Positions 1 through 12,753 of a stretch of DNA of 64,000 nt are shown one piece after another. Both the position numbers and the translations under genes were made by a program. The notes beneath the pieces are model-generated. The model saw nothing but the letters and a program-made list of their open reading frames with translations. It ran no database searches and was not told the origin of the DNA. The stretch is from Sipunculus nudus (lineage: Eukaryota > Annelida > Sipuncula > Golfingiida > Sipunculidae). The DNA is taken from contig CM049314.1 in NCBI GenBank assembly GCA_026874595.1, forward strand, positions 70,944,300-71,008,299, written 5' to 3'. Each line of letters starts with the position of its first letter. The first letter of the stretch is position 1.

Positions 1-277
1 TACCTAGAACAGGTGCATTTTGGAGCCAAAATGGTGGGGCTATTATGTTTGAGAACAGTACTCTTTTGTAATTTTATGAATCCAAATATTTCAAAAGTTT
101 TGATTTTTTTCCAAATTAAAACTTTACAAATTTTACAATAATAACATGGTTCATAAGAGGATACAATTATTATTATGATTACTTGCCTGGAATGTAGTTA
201 AAGTTAAAGATTTTTGGAGAGCTCCAGACACCCTAGCACATGCTTTCTTGTACCAGCTGAATTCTGATTAATCTTAC

Positions 278-532
278 CTGACACGCGGAAGCATTTTTTA
301 ACTCGTGTATGACACAGATATGGGTGTGGTAAATCTCTCTGTCTTTCTCATCAGCCATCGCTGATAAACAGGCATTGTGGGAAAGCACGGTCATGTTCAC
401 CTCGTGTGGTATATCCGGTTTCTCATCAACACGACTATCTGTCGTCAAGAATCGTGACATTAAGAATTATGTTAACATATATTATGACTATGATATTCAT
501 GCTATATGGTAGATCTACATTGTATTTGATAG

Positions 533-608
<76 letters not shown>

Positions 609-2792
609 TGAGCACATTATACAAAAGCAATCAGCTTAGACTGGCAACCAGCATCAATAAACAGATCTCTGTGGTCTGGGGATAGAACAGAGGACTCAAA
701 ACCGGGAGACCTAAAATCTCAACTGAGAAGAGGTGAGATCTTGTAGGGTCGGCTCCCACCCAGGGTGAGCGTTCTGCAAGGTTTATTGGGAAGGCTGTGC
801 ACCTCGACCGTGTTTCACCCGCAAACGAGTTAGAATTAGGATGGGATGGGGGCTCGGTGTTATAATTCATCAAACAGGATATGTAGGCGTGGTAGACACC
901 TGGCCTTGCACCAGTATATAAACGTAGTCTCCAACCGAAATGGAATTCTTCTGATTAACGTACCTTTATATGAAAAAAAAAGCAGAATTTAAAATCAAAC
1001 CTGATATGGCCTACCTGTTTTCCCCCATCCACTGATGAAACACTCGTTGTTCTGGAAGTCGTCTCCTGGTTGAGGAAGGCGGGCAAGTTGTGCGTAGTTA
1101 CTCAATGTCACTGGCCGTGACAACTCCGACACGGAGATGTCATTAGGGAAACTTTTGCTGCTCCCGTTATAGTTGGGGTGCTGGTAGTTACAAGTATAAA
1201 ACAAATTAGTAAATATTGAACCATCATACACGATATAGATATATGGTACCTTAATATTAATATATTCGTTTATGATTCTAATGTTTTCAAAGTTCTAAAT
1301 GTTCCCTGGCTTCCAAAAAAGTTGTCAAAATATTTTTTGCCAATAGTTATTATTCGATATTGTTTATATTTACAAAGACTTGTAGAGGGAGCTTGCATTA
1401 AACACGAACCAATCTATCAGGAGTTATGGATTTTCTTTTAGGTTTGTTCACCCAATTGTTTATGTACGTCAATGGGTTTTTGTTGGTGTTTCATCCCAAA
1501 AGCAATTAATGCTGCTAAAACTGCTAAGCTAATATTTACTTAATCGAACACAAGCTATATTGAGCACACAAAACGTAGCCCCTACAATTGACGATTATTT
1601 CTTTGTTATCTTTAAAATTTAATGTGACTTTATATGAAACTAGAAACGCCTTTCACGTTAACTCACAATGGGTTTAGACAGAAAGTTGCATTAAAGGGAA
1701 CTATCCATATATCAGGTATATTAAGTATCCATGCTATATGATGTGTTCTTCTTAAAGTATCATTGTGTCTCGCGATATTTCGTTATATATCGTTTTGTTA
1801 CTAATGTGCACGAGTGGAAAAAAAACTTGCATCGAATGCGATCAGTGGGGCTTAATAGAAACATAGCGCGAACGCCATCTGGTGGCCGTACTGCACAACT
1901 CCAAAAGATCCACTCGTATCAGAGTCAGGTACAATACGTGAAGTTAATGTATCTGACTTTGATAGCTTTCACAAACATGAAATCACAAAAGTATATCAAC
2001 GAATATTAGTTAAGCCAAATACGTTACAAAGGATTGGAAGTTTATGCATAGCAAATAAATGTGTTACTTACGTTAAATATTCTTTCTATAGGAATGAGTT
2101 GTCCTTGATCCAGGTCACTGATGTCGTGACCTCCGACCCACACTTGGTAAAAAGCTTTATCACTGTAAAACAGACACATGTCATTACTTACCTCTAATTT
2201 TTACTAGAATACTAACACGAATGATTACCTTCGCCAAGGTTATGTTTTTGCCGGCGTTAGTTTGTTTTTCTGTTAGTAAAATTACTCAAAAAGTTATTAA
2301 CGGCGTTTTTCTGATAGCTCGGCGATGATACAAGAAACAATTGATCAAATTTAGATCCAGGATTTTTTAAAGGAAAAATGCTACATTTCTGGCATATGGG
2401 GGTAAAGAGCTGCCTTGGCGGAGGTCTGCGCTCTCTGAGCGCGTTTCTAGTTTCATATAAAGTCACATTAAATTTTAAAGATAACAAAGAAATAATCGTC
2501 AATTGTAATAAAAACGAACGTATATAACAATTTAACGGAATAATATTTATATATTACACAATAATGCATTTTTCATCAACAAAACAAGAACAATTTAAAA
2601 GATGTTTTCTTACTTACTACTGTGTTCAGTGTGCAGCGCTCAGGATAAGGTTCGGTGATACAAGGACTGCACCACACGCCTGGCGGTATGTTGTTATGCC
2701 GAGCAAAATGGCTACCTGCCACGGCCAGCGCCCTCTGGCGGTTTCCCATCCATTTACGATGAAAGGGACTAGCTTTGACTGTTGATTTCTAC
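278..2792 (-). CDS. trypsin-like (S1) serine protease gene, four exons, carries an in-frame TGA
   Basis: Four exons on the minus strand (2792-2618, 2162-2072, 1180-1015, 438-278) join with matching intron phases (2, 0, 1) and GT-AG borders. The joined reading matches the chymotrypsin/trypsin fold. The mature N-terminus reads IVNGWETARGRWPWQV, followed by ACGAVL (Cys42) and LSAAH with the catalytic His at 2631-2629. Then come VWVGGHDIS, HPNYN, NDISVSELSRPV with the catalytic Asp, CFISGWGKT, EVNMTVLSHNAC and ASACQ. The GDSGGP exon with the catalytic Ser would lie beyond the left edge, and the signal-peptide exon to the right of 2792 was not found. The codon right after the catalytic His, normally Cys58, is TGA at 2628-2626. 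Everything else in the frame is conserved, so this is either a young pseudogene, a sequencing error or, less likely, a Cys-to-selenocysteine codon. The role would be a secreted endopeptidase. Confidence 0.82.
535..607. repeat. (AT)n microsatellite in protease intron
   Basis: About 73 bp of uninterrupted AT dinucleotide. It lies in the intron between the protease exons at 278-438 and 1015-1180. The Tyr/Ile-rich reading frames across it are artefacts. Confidence 0.97.
665..835 (+). repeat. tRNA-derived SINE fragment (plus strand)
   Basis: This stretch aligns by eye with the better preserved SINE at 7690-8116 read on the minus strand. Shared blocks are GGACTCAAA.CCGGGAGA, GAGGTGAGAT, GAGCG.TCTGCA, GGAAGGCTGTGC and CCGTGTTTCAC.C.CAAACGAG. 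The tRNA-like head is decayed here. It sits in a protease intron. Confidence 0.7.
1583..1649. repeat. left arm of a 67-bp perfect inverted repeat
   Basis: This sequence is the exact reverse complement of 2441-2507, checked base by base over 67 bp. The arms are 791 bp apart and flank the protease exon at 2072-2162. The right arm abuts a dispersed repeat, so the left arm may be a fragment of the same repeat in the opposite orientation. Confidence 0.93.
2225..2507 (+). repeat. dispersed repeat plus right arm of inverted repeat
   Basis: The stretch contains 'cgccaaggttatg', 'cggcgttagtttg', 'actcaaaaagttatta', 'caattgatcaaat' and 'ccttggcggaggtctgcgc'. I recognise this layout as a common dispersed repeat of molluscan and other marine invertebrate genomes. 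Its last 67 bp (2441-2507) form the right arm of the inverted repeat. No open frame of note. Confidence 0.6.
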
Positions 2793-4673
2793 CTGAAAAA
2801 CATCAAATTCACAAATGACCTGGTTATGACCTTAACGTGACCCTGTTAGAATACTCATATTTCGGCTATGAAATATTTAACCCATGCCTTTCATTGCCTG
2901 TCAACTTCTGACGGTACATGCAAGGATGACGTAAATTGGATAAAAGTGATGCAATGTTCGCTTATGTAGATAAGCCTTCTTATTCACGAAGTTTTTTTTA
3001 TTTTCGCGATAATTGCCCTCTCCCGATTACCGCGTAATTGGACCCTTCATGAACAAAGAGACAACCACCGAATGTTGAAACTATGGCCACAGACTTTATA
3101 ACGAAATGTGTATCAGGAGAAGTAAATGAATAAAAGATCCGGGAATTGAAAATACAATGTAATCATTGTATAGGTTTCCGCATAGTATGAGTTTCATGGA
3201 ATTTCCAGATAGGTGAAGTATTGGGAATGTTTTGTTTTACTCGTTGTACAATTTCATTGCTATCAAAACCCAAGATACTAGATTTTTTCCTATAGTTCCA
3301 TGTAATACAAGTGTTAATACTTGGAACCCAATGCATTATTTAATATATGTGATTTTATGCAATTAACTTTCTGTTGTCATCATAACCTTAAATGATGAAT
3401 ATCGAGCGCAATATTTTCCATACATCTTTAAACAATATTTAATGTGATATGCAACACGTGGAAAAATCTTATACATAGAGGCTAAGTCCAAAACAAAAGC
3501 ATTGCCTTTTCAGTGTTCACGTTTTATTGATATAATATGGCTTCTGCACGGAATGCCCTTATCTTTATAGCTAAGAGACGGCGATGAGTGCGCAAACAAA
3601 CCCCGAGCACCTGTTGTGGTTACGCCCAACATGGAGACGTCAAGACTGGTGATCTGGTGATACGCTAGTAGTGTCCACGGCCAACCCATAAGTTAACTGG
3701 AATTATGACGCAACCGACCTCTAATTATTATAATGGGTAATATGGACTTACAAAACACTCGGCCCCCTTGAAATGTAACACTTGGAACAGCGTCATATAC
3801 CAAGTTTTGCAATGTTTCCACGTGTATTTAATCTTGTATACACTATGTTGTCCTATAAATCACTTTATTTCAAAACGATAACAGGCCAAGGGGTCTATTA
3901 ATGTTAAGTATTTACATGCAATGTCTAAAATATTTGAAACATTAGTGGCCACATTTGCGCCATTAATGGATAATTCATATGCTAAAAGCCATAACATAAT
4001 CAAAACCTAGTTGTCAGTGATGCAGTCGAAACCCGAGAGCAAGACCGACACCGCGACTAAGACCATGGGATCCTTGACTGAAACCGAGACAACAAGACCC
4101 CAGGACGAAAGCTTGAGACATGTGTTTTCCTAAATGTCATCTACTCCCTTGTTAAAAAAAATATCAATAAACCGAATATTAACAGTTATAACAATAAATA
4201 AAAATTATTATTAACAGTTGGTGTTATATTGCTACCTGAACAGCCATACAAACCAGAGGTGTACACTTAAAATGATGGTGAGGGAAGCAAAAAATAAACT
4301 AGAATGGGTCTGTTTTTGCGACGCAAGATATATCTCCCCTCCTAAAGGGTCTCCCATCCACATATTTGAGGGGGAAATATGGACTGATTCAAAAGTTTGA
4401 GGTTTATAAAGATCCTAGATGTTTTAAGATTTGACCTTGAGGGTAAAGTTCGCGGTCACCATTTTTCAAACACGTGAGATTTTGATAGAAAAAAAACTCA
4501 CATTTCTTAGACCAAACACCACAAGTCTAACCCAAGGAGGGGACATAATAAACAGATGAAACAAAATAAGCAGAGAGCAAATCATACATACATAAAGTCT
4601 GTTGCATACTTAATAAAATCTGAATATCAGCTAAGGTTATATAGAATTATAGAAGGCCAAACAAAAAATTAGA
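2793..4673. other. no gene recognised
   Basis: AT-rich sequence without convincing coding signal. Around 4020-4115 is a worn stretch of GACC-type hexamers resembling the minisatellite that begins at 4690. Around 4405-4560 there is a 'tttgaccttgagggt...ggtcacc' stretch like the diverged repeats at 35750-36190. Confidence 0.5.
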
Positions 4674-6017
4674 ATGTTTGAAAACCTAGACGAAGAACCT
4701 CTGAGACCAGGAACAAGACCAGAACCTCTCAGACCAAGACCAGGACCGCTCATACCAAGACCTAGACCAGGACGTCCAAGACCAAGACTTCCGAGACCAA
4801 AACCTAGACCAGGACCACTCAGACAAAGACCTAGACCAGGACCTTCCAGACCAATACCAGGACCGTTTGGACCAAGACCTCCGAGAACAGGACTTCCAAG
4901 ACCAAGACTTTTGAGACAAAAACCTAGACGAGGACTTCTAAGACCAGGACCGCCTAGAGCAGGACCGCCTAGACCTAGGCCACGACTTCAAAGACCAAAA
5001 CCTGTCAGACCATGACCTTTACCGGGATTTCAAAGAACCGCCTAGACCAAAACTTAGACCAGGTCTTCTGCGAGACCAAGGCCTTGACCAGGAATTTCAA
5101 GACCAAGACCTCCAAGAACAAGACCTAGACCAGGATTTCAAAGACCAGGACCGCCTAGACCTAGACCAGGATTTCCAAGACCAGGAATCCCTAGACCAGG
5201 ACCTAGACCACTAAGACCAGGAGTTTCAAGACCAGGACCGCCTAGACCAAAACCAAGACCAGGATTTCCAAGACCTAGACCACTGAGACCAAGACCTAAA
5301 CCAGGATTTCAAAGACAGGGACCGCCTAGACAAAGACCTAGACCACTCAGACCAGGATTTCCGAGACAAGGACCGCTTAGACCAAGACCTAGACCAGAAT
5401 TTCCAAGACCAGGACTGGCTAGATCAAGGCCTAGACCACTCAGACTAGGAATTCCAAGACCAGGACTGCCTAGACCAAGACCACTGAGACCAGGACTTCC
5501 AAGACCAGGACCGCCTAGATCAAGACAAGGGTTTCCAAGACCAGGACTGCCTAGATCAAGACCTAGACAAGGACTTCCATGACATGGACCGCATAGACCA
5601 AGACCTAGACCAGGATTTCAAAGACCAGGACCGCCTAGACCAAGACCACTGAGACCAGGATTTCCAAGACCAGGACCGCCTAGACCAAGACCAGGATTTC
5701 CAAGACCAGTACCGCCTAGACCAAGACCAGATTTTCCAAGACCGGGTCCGCGTACACCAAGACCAATATTTCCAAGACCAGGACCGTCTAGACCAAGACC
5801 AAGATTTCCAAGAATGGGACCGCCTAGACTAAGACCTAGACCAGGACTTCCAGGACCAATACCTAGACTAGGACTACCGAGACCAGGACCACCTAGACCA
5901 AGACCAGGATTTCAAAGACCAGGAATGCGAGACCAACAAATCATTGTCTCTATATCTGTCTCGAGACCTACATCACGGCTTGCTACACTCAGCTTTGGCA
6001 ATCAGCCAAACACCTGA
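4674..6017 (+). repeat. GACC-based minisatellite encoding Pro/Arg-rich sequence
   Basis: About 1.25 kb is built from hexamers such as agacca, ggacca and ccgcct, arranged in larger units (ggatttcca-agacca-ggaccg-cctaga-ccaaga). In one plus-strand frame it reads Met-Phe-Glu-Asn-Leu-Asp-Glu-Glu, then long RPRPGPPRPRP runs, and a short non-repetitive tail ending in a stop at 6017. The frame is broken at 5013 (TGA), by a local deletion near 5030-5085 and by TGA at 5580-5582, where an AGA unit codon has changed. The frame otherwise holds, but hexamer units preserve frame trivially, so this is weak evidence for a gene. It could be a dead gene for a basic Pro-rich repeat protein or simply a minisatellite. 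Confidence 0.75.
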
Positions 6018-7319
6018 GTCAATATACATGCTTGTGTTGTTCGCCCGTGCTGGTGTTGATCTGAAGTGCAGAACTTCTCACTACTATGAGAGGGCGAGTC
6101 ACCTCTGTTGTACTTTCACTTTCATCAAAATGATTCTTTATTTATAGACCAAACACAAGATATAACTCAATCCCCACAGAACCGCTTGACAACGAACCGG
6201 AACAAAGTTTACTGATGTTTGTTTGTGTGTTTGTTCTCTGGTGTGTTCATGAACGAGATCGCTAATGTAAATCTAGAAGGCAGTCAGAGACCGCATACCT
6301 GCACAAACATACTGAATCACTAGATCCGGAATATTTACCATATATTATTGGCAGTAATAAAAAGATTGTTTATACAGCTTTCAAAAGTTCGGAGTCAATA
6401 AAGACGTTCACACAGAATATCCCTCGCAAGGTTTCAAGTGCAACAATTTTTTTCTTTTCCGCAGCGCCCGTTATAAATTGGGCACTGAAATTCGTTGCTC
6501 ATTTAATCAATGTAAAATACCTAGACGTTCATGAAATCCCTATTTGTGCTTACACATTATTTTGGTCTTGTATGATCAAGATTATAAATATTACAAATAA
6601 ATTGAAATTACGGGTATTTTTTAATTTATCAATTAATTTTTATGAGGTAGAGGACCCACATTTCGCCCTAGACCAACAAATGACGCCTTTATTAAGAATA
6701 GTTCAGCACAACAGTCTCACTAACACAAGCTCAGAGAATTAACAATACATGTATAGTTTGCCCACCGTGGGAAGAACAGTGCGATATAACCACGGCATGT
6801 ATGATATATATATCTGACATCACACATATCAACTCAAGCTGCAGGAATGTAAAAGTAACCACAAATAAATTCATATTAATCCAGCGACCAACATCCCCCT
6901 GCCTACATAATTTTTTTCACAGGAAAAATATATTCTGTCAAAATTAAAGGAATATTCAGATATACAGATAAACAAACACATACACACAGACTTATCTTAT
7001 TAACTATTAAAAGTGAAAGTAGTTCTTATTTTCTCGTGCTCACACATTGCACATTTTACCCCGAAATGTCCTTGGCCATTGTGAGGCTTCCAGGCATCCT
7101 GGTGGGACGACGGTATACACGTATATAGTGTCTGTTGCGATTTTACACTGCGGTGGGCTGTTTTCACTCAAATTCAGATTCGAGGGCATCCGACCCTGAT
7201 AATAACTTACATAATTTATAGTTTCATGTCGTGTAAACATGTTGCCCAGAAGAAGGCAACCACGTGGAATTAACTGTTATGAAATATATAATAAAACCCA
7301 ATGATATTGATTAAGCCAG
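6018..7319. other. no gene recognised
   Basis: AT-rich intergenic sequence. Short frames (for example 7040-7240 on the minus strand) have no recognisable domain or splice context. Confidence 0.5.
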
Positions 7320-7323
7320 ACTC

Positions 7324-9905
7324 CGCTAACAATGACTGGTTTAATGTAATATACAGCCACTATCCGCAAAAAGACTAGTTTATTGTTATACAAGGTCACA
7401 ACCCGCTAACAATGACTGGTTTAATGTAATATACAGCCACTATCCGCAAAAAGACTTGTTTATTGTTATACAAGGTCACAACCCGCAAACAATGACTGGT
7501 TTAATGTAATATACAGCCACTATCCGCAAAAAGACTTGTTTATTGTTATACAAGGTCACAACCCGCTAACAATGAGTGGTTTAATGTAATATACAGCCAC
7601 TATCCGCAAAAAGACTTGTTAATGTTATACAAGGTCACAACCCGCTAACAATGAGTGGGTTATTGTTTTGTACAGTCACAACCCGATAGAAAGAACTTTC
7701 TTTTTTCAACTTTTTTTGTCTGGAGGTAACCGCCTCCATTTTTTTATGCTAACTCAACTTCATATATGTATATCTGCAGAATTTCATTCCGGGTTCGGAC
7801 TCCATGACAGGGCAGTATCACACGCTTCCTCTCATTTTATATCCTGGCGTTAACCAGGCCCGGTGAGTACTACACCTGTGGGCCCTGGGTGCGTAATCGT
7901 CCCCATTGCTGGGTCATACCACCCAGGAGGCCCCGAAAGGCGCACTCGTTTGTGAGTGAAACACGGCCGTTCGGCACAGCCTTCCAATTAAGCCTGCAGA
8001 GCGCTCGCCATGGGTAGGGGCCGGCCATGAAAAATCTCACCGCCTCGGATGAGATTCGAACTCACGATCTCCCGGCTTTGAGTCCTGCACTTTACCCCTG
8101 AGCTACAGAAGCCGGTAAAAACAACTTGTTTATTGTTATACAAGGTAACAACCCGCTAAATATGACTGGTTTACTGTTATATTATTCAAAAACCCGCTTT
8201 AAAAGACTTCTTGTCATATACTACCACAACTCGGTAAAAATGACTGGTATATTATTATGTATGGTCACAACCCGCTACAAATGACTGATTTACTGTTATA
8301 TACGAAAACAACCCGCTAACAATGAGTAGTTAGTTCTAATATACGGCCACAACCCGCCAACAATGACTCATTTATTGTTAAATAGGGTCACAACCCGCTT
8401 ACAATGAGTGGATAATTCTTATATACGATCACAACACGCTAACAATGACTGGTTTATTGTTATATACAGTCACAACCCACTAACAATGATTGGTTTATTG
8501 TTATACAAGGTCACAACCCCCTAAACATGACTGGTTTATTATTATGTATGGTCACGACCCGCTACAAGTGATTGGTTTATTGTTATGTACGGTCACAACC
8601 AGCTAAATTTTAATGACTGGTGCATTGTTATATACAGTCACAACCCGCTGAACATGACTGGTTTACTGTTATATGATTCACAACCCGCTACAAATGACTG
8701 GTTTACTATTAAATACGGAAACAACCCGCTAACAATGAGTAGTTAATTCTTATATACGGTCACAACCGGCCAACAATGACTGGTTTATTGTTATATACGG
8801 TCACAACCCGCAAAAATGACTGCTTTATTGTTATAAACAGTCACAATCCACTACAATTACTGGTTTACTGTTATATACGGTCACAACCCGCTAACAATGA
8901 CTGGTTAATTGTTATATACAGTCACCACCCGCTAACAATGAGAGCTTAATTCTTATATACGGTCACAACCCGCTAAAAATATCTGGTTTATTGTAATATA
9001 CGGTCAAAACCCGCTACAACTGACTGGTGTATTGTTTTGTACGGTCACAATCCGCTTAAAGTGACAGGTTTATTGGTATATAGACCACAATCTGATAAAA
9101 ATGACTGGTTTATTGTTATGAACGGTCACAACCAGCTAACAATGACGGGTTTATCATTATACAAGGTCAGAGCCTGTTTAAATGACTAGTTTATTGTAAG
9201 TTACGGTCACATCCCAATAAAAATGACTGGTTTATTGTTTTAAAGGTCACTACACCCAAAACATGACAGGTTAATTGTTATGCAAGGCCACAACCCGCTT
9301 AGCATGGCTGGTTTATTGTTATATACGGTCACAACCCGCTAAATGACTGGTTTATTGTTATGTACGGTCACAACCAGCTAACAATCACTGGTTTATTGTT
9401 ATATACGGTAACAGCCCGCTACAAATGACTTGTTTATTGTTATGTACGGTCACAACCAGCTAACAGTGACTGGTTTATTGTTATATACGGTCACAGCCCG
9501 CTACAAATGATTGGTTTTTTTTTATATGTACGGTCACAACTAGCTAACAATGACTGGTTTATTGTTATATACGGTCACAACCCGCTACAAATGACTGCTT
9601 TATTGTTATGTACGGTCACAACCCAATGACAATGAGTGGTTATTGTTATGCAAGGTCATAACCCGCTAAACACGACTGGTTTTTGTTATGTACGGTTAAA
9701 ACCCGCTAAAATGAATGGTTTATTGTTATTCAAGGTTTAAATGCAAGGTCACAACCCTCTGAAAAGGACATGTTTTTGTTATATAAGGTCACATACCGCT
9801 AACAGTGACAGGTTTATTGTTATGTATGGTCACAACCCGCCAACAATGAGTGGTATATTGTTATGTAAGGTCACAACCCGTTAAAATGACTGATATACAG
9901 TCATT
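7324..9905. repeat. 41-bp satellite array, about 2.1 kb plus a SINE insertion
   Basis: The tandem monomer is about 41 bp, near 'ctaacaatgactggtttatt' followed by 'gttatatacggtcacaacccg'. About fifty copies, diverged by substitutions and small indels, fill 7324-7690 and 8117-9905. The leftmost block (7324-7650) is a higher-order repeat: two monomer types alternate as an 80-bp dimer, repeated four times with very few differences. Copies abut each other without unique spacers, so this is satellite DNA and not a CRISPR array. Confidence 0.93.
7690..8116 (-). mobile_element. tRNA-derived SINE inserted in the satellite
   Basis: On the minus strand the 5' end (8116-8050) is tRNA-like. The A box reads TGTAGCTCAGGGGTAAAG and the B box GAGTTCGAATCTC, both RNA polymerase III promoter elements. 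A conserved body follows (GAGCGCTCTGCAGGC, AATTGGAAGGCTGTGCC, CGTGTTTCACTCACAAACGAG), then a 3' part ending near a hairpin-like ggaggcggttacctcc and a T-rich flank. Satellite monomers resume directly on both sides, so it transposed into the array. A decayed second copy is at 665-835. Confidence 0.85.
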
Positions 9906-12753
9906 ATGACTTCGTTTTCAATTGCTTTCGTTTTAAGACATAGAACTTAATTAGATTTGATAACAAGGCACAAGAAATAACACCGTCAGAAATCGCGCGG
10001 ACATCTGCATAACCTGATCACAGACCTATAGATTTAATTGGTCTGTCACGCCCACATCTTCAGAGCATAAACTTCTACTGTGGGGCTCCCTGGAGTTGGA
10101 TCATGATACAGGTAGCAAAACAACATACATATAATTGTTGTGGTGGGAGAAATATAAAATCACGACTCCCAGACATTGGTATTTCCTGATAGGAACCTTT
10201 AAGTCGTGACGTTTACTGAAGCTTACCACTCGAGTTTCTCAAAAATGGTCCTGTTGCTTGTATTCCAGATATATATTTTTTATGCCTGTATACAACGCTC
10301 CTTCAATAAATAAAACTGATAAACGTAACAGAGGCATCAGTCCTAAGTGGCTTACTAAATTAGTAATCCTACGCTTTGGAGCGTATTTGAAAGCATGGAG
10401 GGGCGCTTTCTGCAAGTGTACCCAGTGAAGCGTATGCGCCCGAAGAGGGTTTGTGTTGGAGGGGGTCTTCCCTTCACACGGTATGGAAAATTTTGGGGGA
10501 AAAAAATGAAGCACAATATGCATTTTCAACACAGTATTCTGAACAATTTCCCATTTTTTTATTCACATGCTGCGCCACACACAAAAATACTGAATTTACA
10601 GAATCAAATTTGCCAAATTGATAATATTTATATCCTTAACCAGTCTTCTTCAAATCTTAATAAAACTTTACATCCGTTACTGTTTTTAATGTTCCTCAAA
10701 TCTATAGGTGTACATGGTATGAAGCACGGAAAAAATATACTGTGAGGCAAAGGATATACCATTTTCATACTTACATGAAGTTTTAGATGTAATTATCAAA
10801 TCAAAATTGACATGACCAATTTACAGAACACTGACCTGATTTCAATAAATTGTGTAACAGTTATATCCCAATGCTATAAGGTTATCCGTTTGAATAAAGA
10901 ACATACAGTATGTTTTCAACCGTTCTCATAAAAATGAATTGCATTATATTTAATTCCCTTCCCCCAAAACGGACACAGTTTTGACCTATATTACTAAACA
11001 CAATTGAGGAATAAAGTCTTCATGTTTTTTATGTGAGGCATGTAGACAGAGAAGAAATACAAAGCATGGATTTTCTTTCCGCCAGCTGCAATCCGATACT
11101 ATTTGAAAGAGGAGTATAGCGATTACCGAGACAAGTCCGCTGGAGGCGCTAACGGTCTCTGTGTAAAATAAAATAATATCTGTACTTGACAGCGAAAACA
11201 CGTCCCAAGGTTTGCTGTTAGGAGGTTTATTAAATAGTACCCTTCTCTAAATATGACTGCGTTTCCCTAATATCTTTAATCAAGTAAATTGTGCTGGGTA
11301 TTCACATGCGTGGAATAAGTTTATGATAAAAAGAGTTTTTTTTTTGTAAATGCCAATTTCATCACAAATAAAAGATACTTTAAAGTTCATGAAACAAGAG
11401 CGTCAACAAATATGCCCAACACACGGGAAAATTTCCATTAGGTTCCTTACTAGTTTGAACTATATATTCCAGCTGTACCAAGCCCCTCGTATTCTGAGGT
11501 CTAATAAATATATTCATTTGCATGACCCTAGAGCTGAACCTAGAGAGACAGAGCTATCAGTTTCCATGCTCTAGCTCTGTAGTAAAGTTTGACAGACCAT
11601 ATTAAACGACGTGATTCAGTGAACAGGTTTTAAGGTGCATTACAATTTTAATTATTTTATGCAAGTTTCAGTGATACTTTATAATTTTTATTTGTGAACT
11701 TAAATATTTAAATATATTTAATATCTCCCTTAAACAGGTAGTTTATAGAGTTATATTAATAATTTAAGGATATATGACATAAACTTTGTGTGAAGGAGTA
11801 TGACTATGCATAAACATTGCATGTATAACGTAATTTTATGCATGGTTGCATGTTTTTTCGGGCGCCTTGGGCAATTCATTTAATTTAGGAATCCATGCGC
11901 ATTATAAGAATATATTGTTATTTATAATTATTATTAATGTTAATTATTATTAACATATATGAGGTAATTATCATCTACACATGTCCTGTACTTCATCATT
12001 TGATTTGTCAACGTTCGTCGTCAGTGCGTAGATTAAATATTCCCGACTTTCACTTCTTCGCTGGTTCGCTAGGGTTTTATTTTCGTCACTACAATACAGT
12101 AACTTATAACATATAACAAATATTATATCAATTTCTTAATATGCAGGCAAAATCTTCTCAATTGTACACGGAGCTACTGGAGCATCGAACGGGTCGAAAT
12201 TCTTTATGATTTAGTGGCACATATACAACAGTATTGATATCATTTAAATTATCAATTTTTGAATTACGAGTAACGATCTTACATGTATGCTACAATACAC
12301 ACTAGATGGCATTGATGCTTGAGAATGAATTATAAGCTGTTCCTCTGTGTGGATACGGCGTGATATTCCGATTTCACGAACAGTTCTTATTCGCAATAAT
12401 TTTCTACTCGCTATTATCGTGAATTTAAAACCCGCGCAGTATATCCGCAGTATATCGACGTTTGGGTGACAACACCCAGTTCAACGTGTACACCACGTTA
12501 ATATGTTATCTTGTGTAATGAATAAAACAGGACGTTTTTATTATTACTGCACAGCACAGAGTGTTTATGACATGTACTTCACGAACTCTGAAATCAAAGT
12601 TCTCTGTATTTAAAAATAGCAGTGATAACATGAGTCAGAAATCACAATTCTCAGACTCCAAGACTGTAAAAAATTAATTGATTTTTCCTACCTTCGGTCC
12701 TTGCGTAATCTGTGAGGCTGAATATGCCTACAACCAGCGCTGCCTGGAGTACG
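9906..12753. other. no gene recognised
   Basis: About 2.8 kb of AT-rich sequence. Short frames at 10239-10745, 10986-11201 and 11350-11574 show no family resemblance or splice structure. I see no repeat or RNA gene here. Confidence 0.5.

Noticed and set aside
406-639. Tyr/Ile-rich proteins over AT tracts (also 435-617, 48728-48958 and 53450-53734)
   Set aside because: These are translations of (AT)n microsatellites.
8050-8116. Functional tRNA gene on the minus strand
   Set aside because: A and B box sequences are clear, but they continue into a SINE body shared with 665-835, and the fold is incomplete. It is a SINE head.
7324-9905. CRISPR-like array
   Set aside because: Monomers abut directly without unique spacers, vary in sequence, and the genome is eukaryotic. 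It is satellite DNA.
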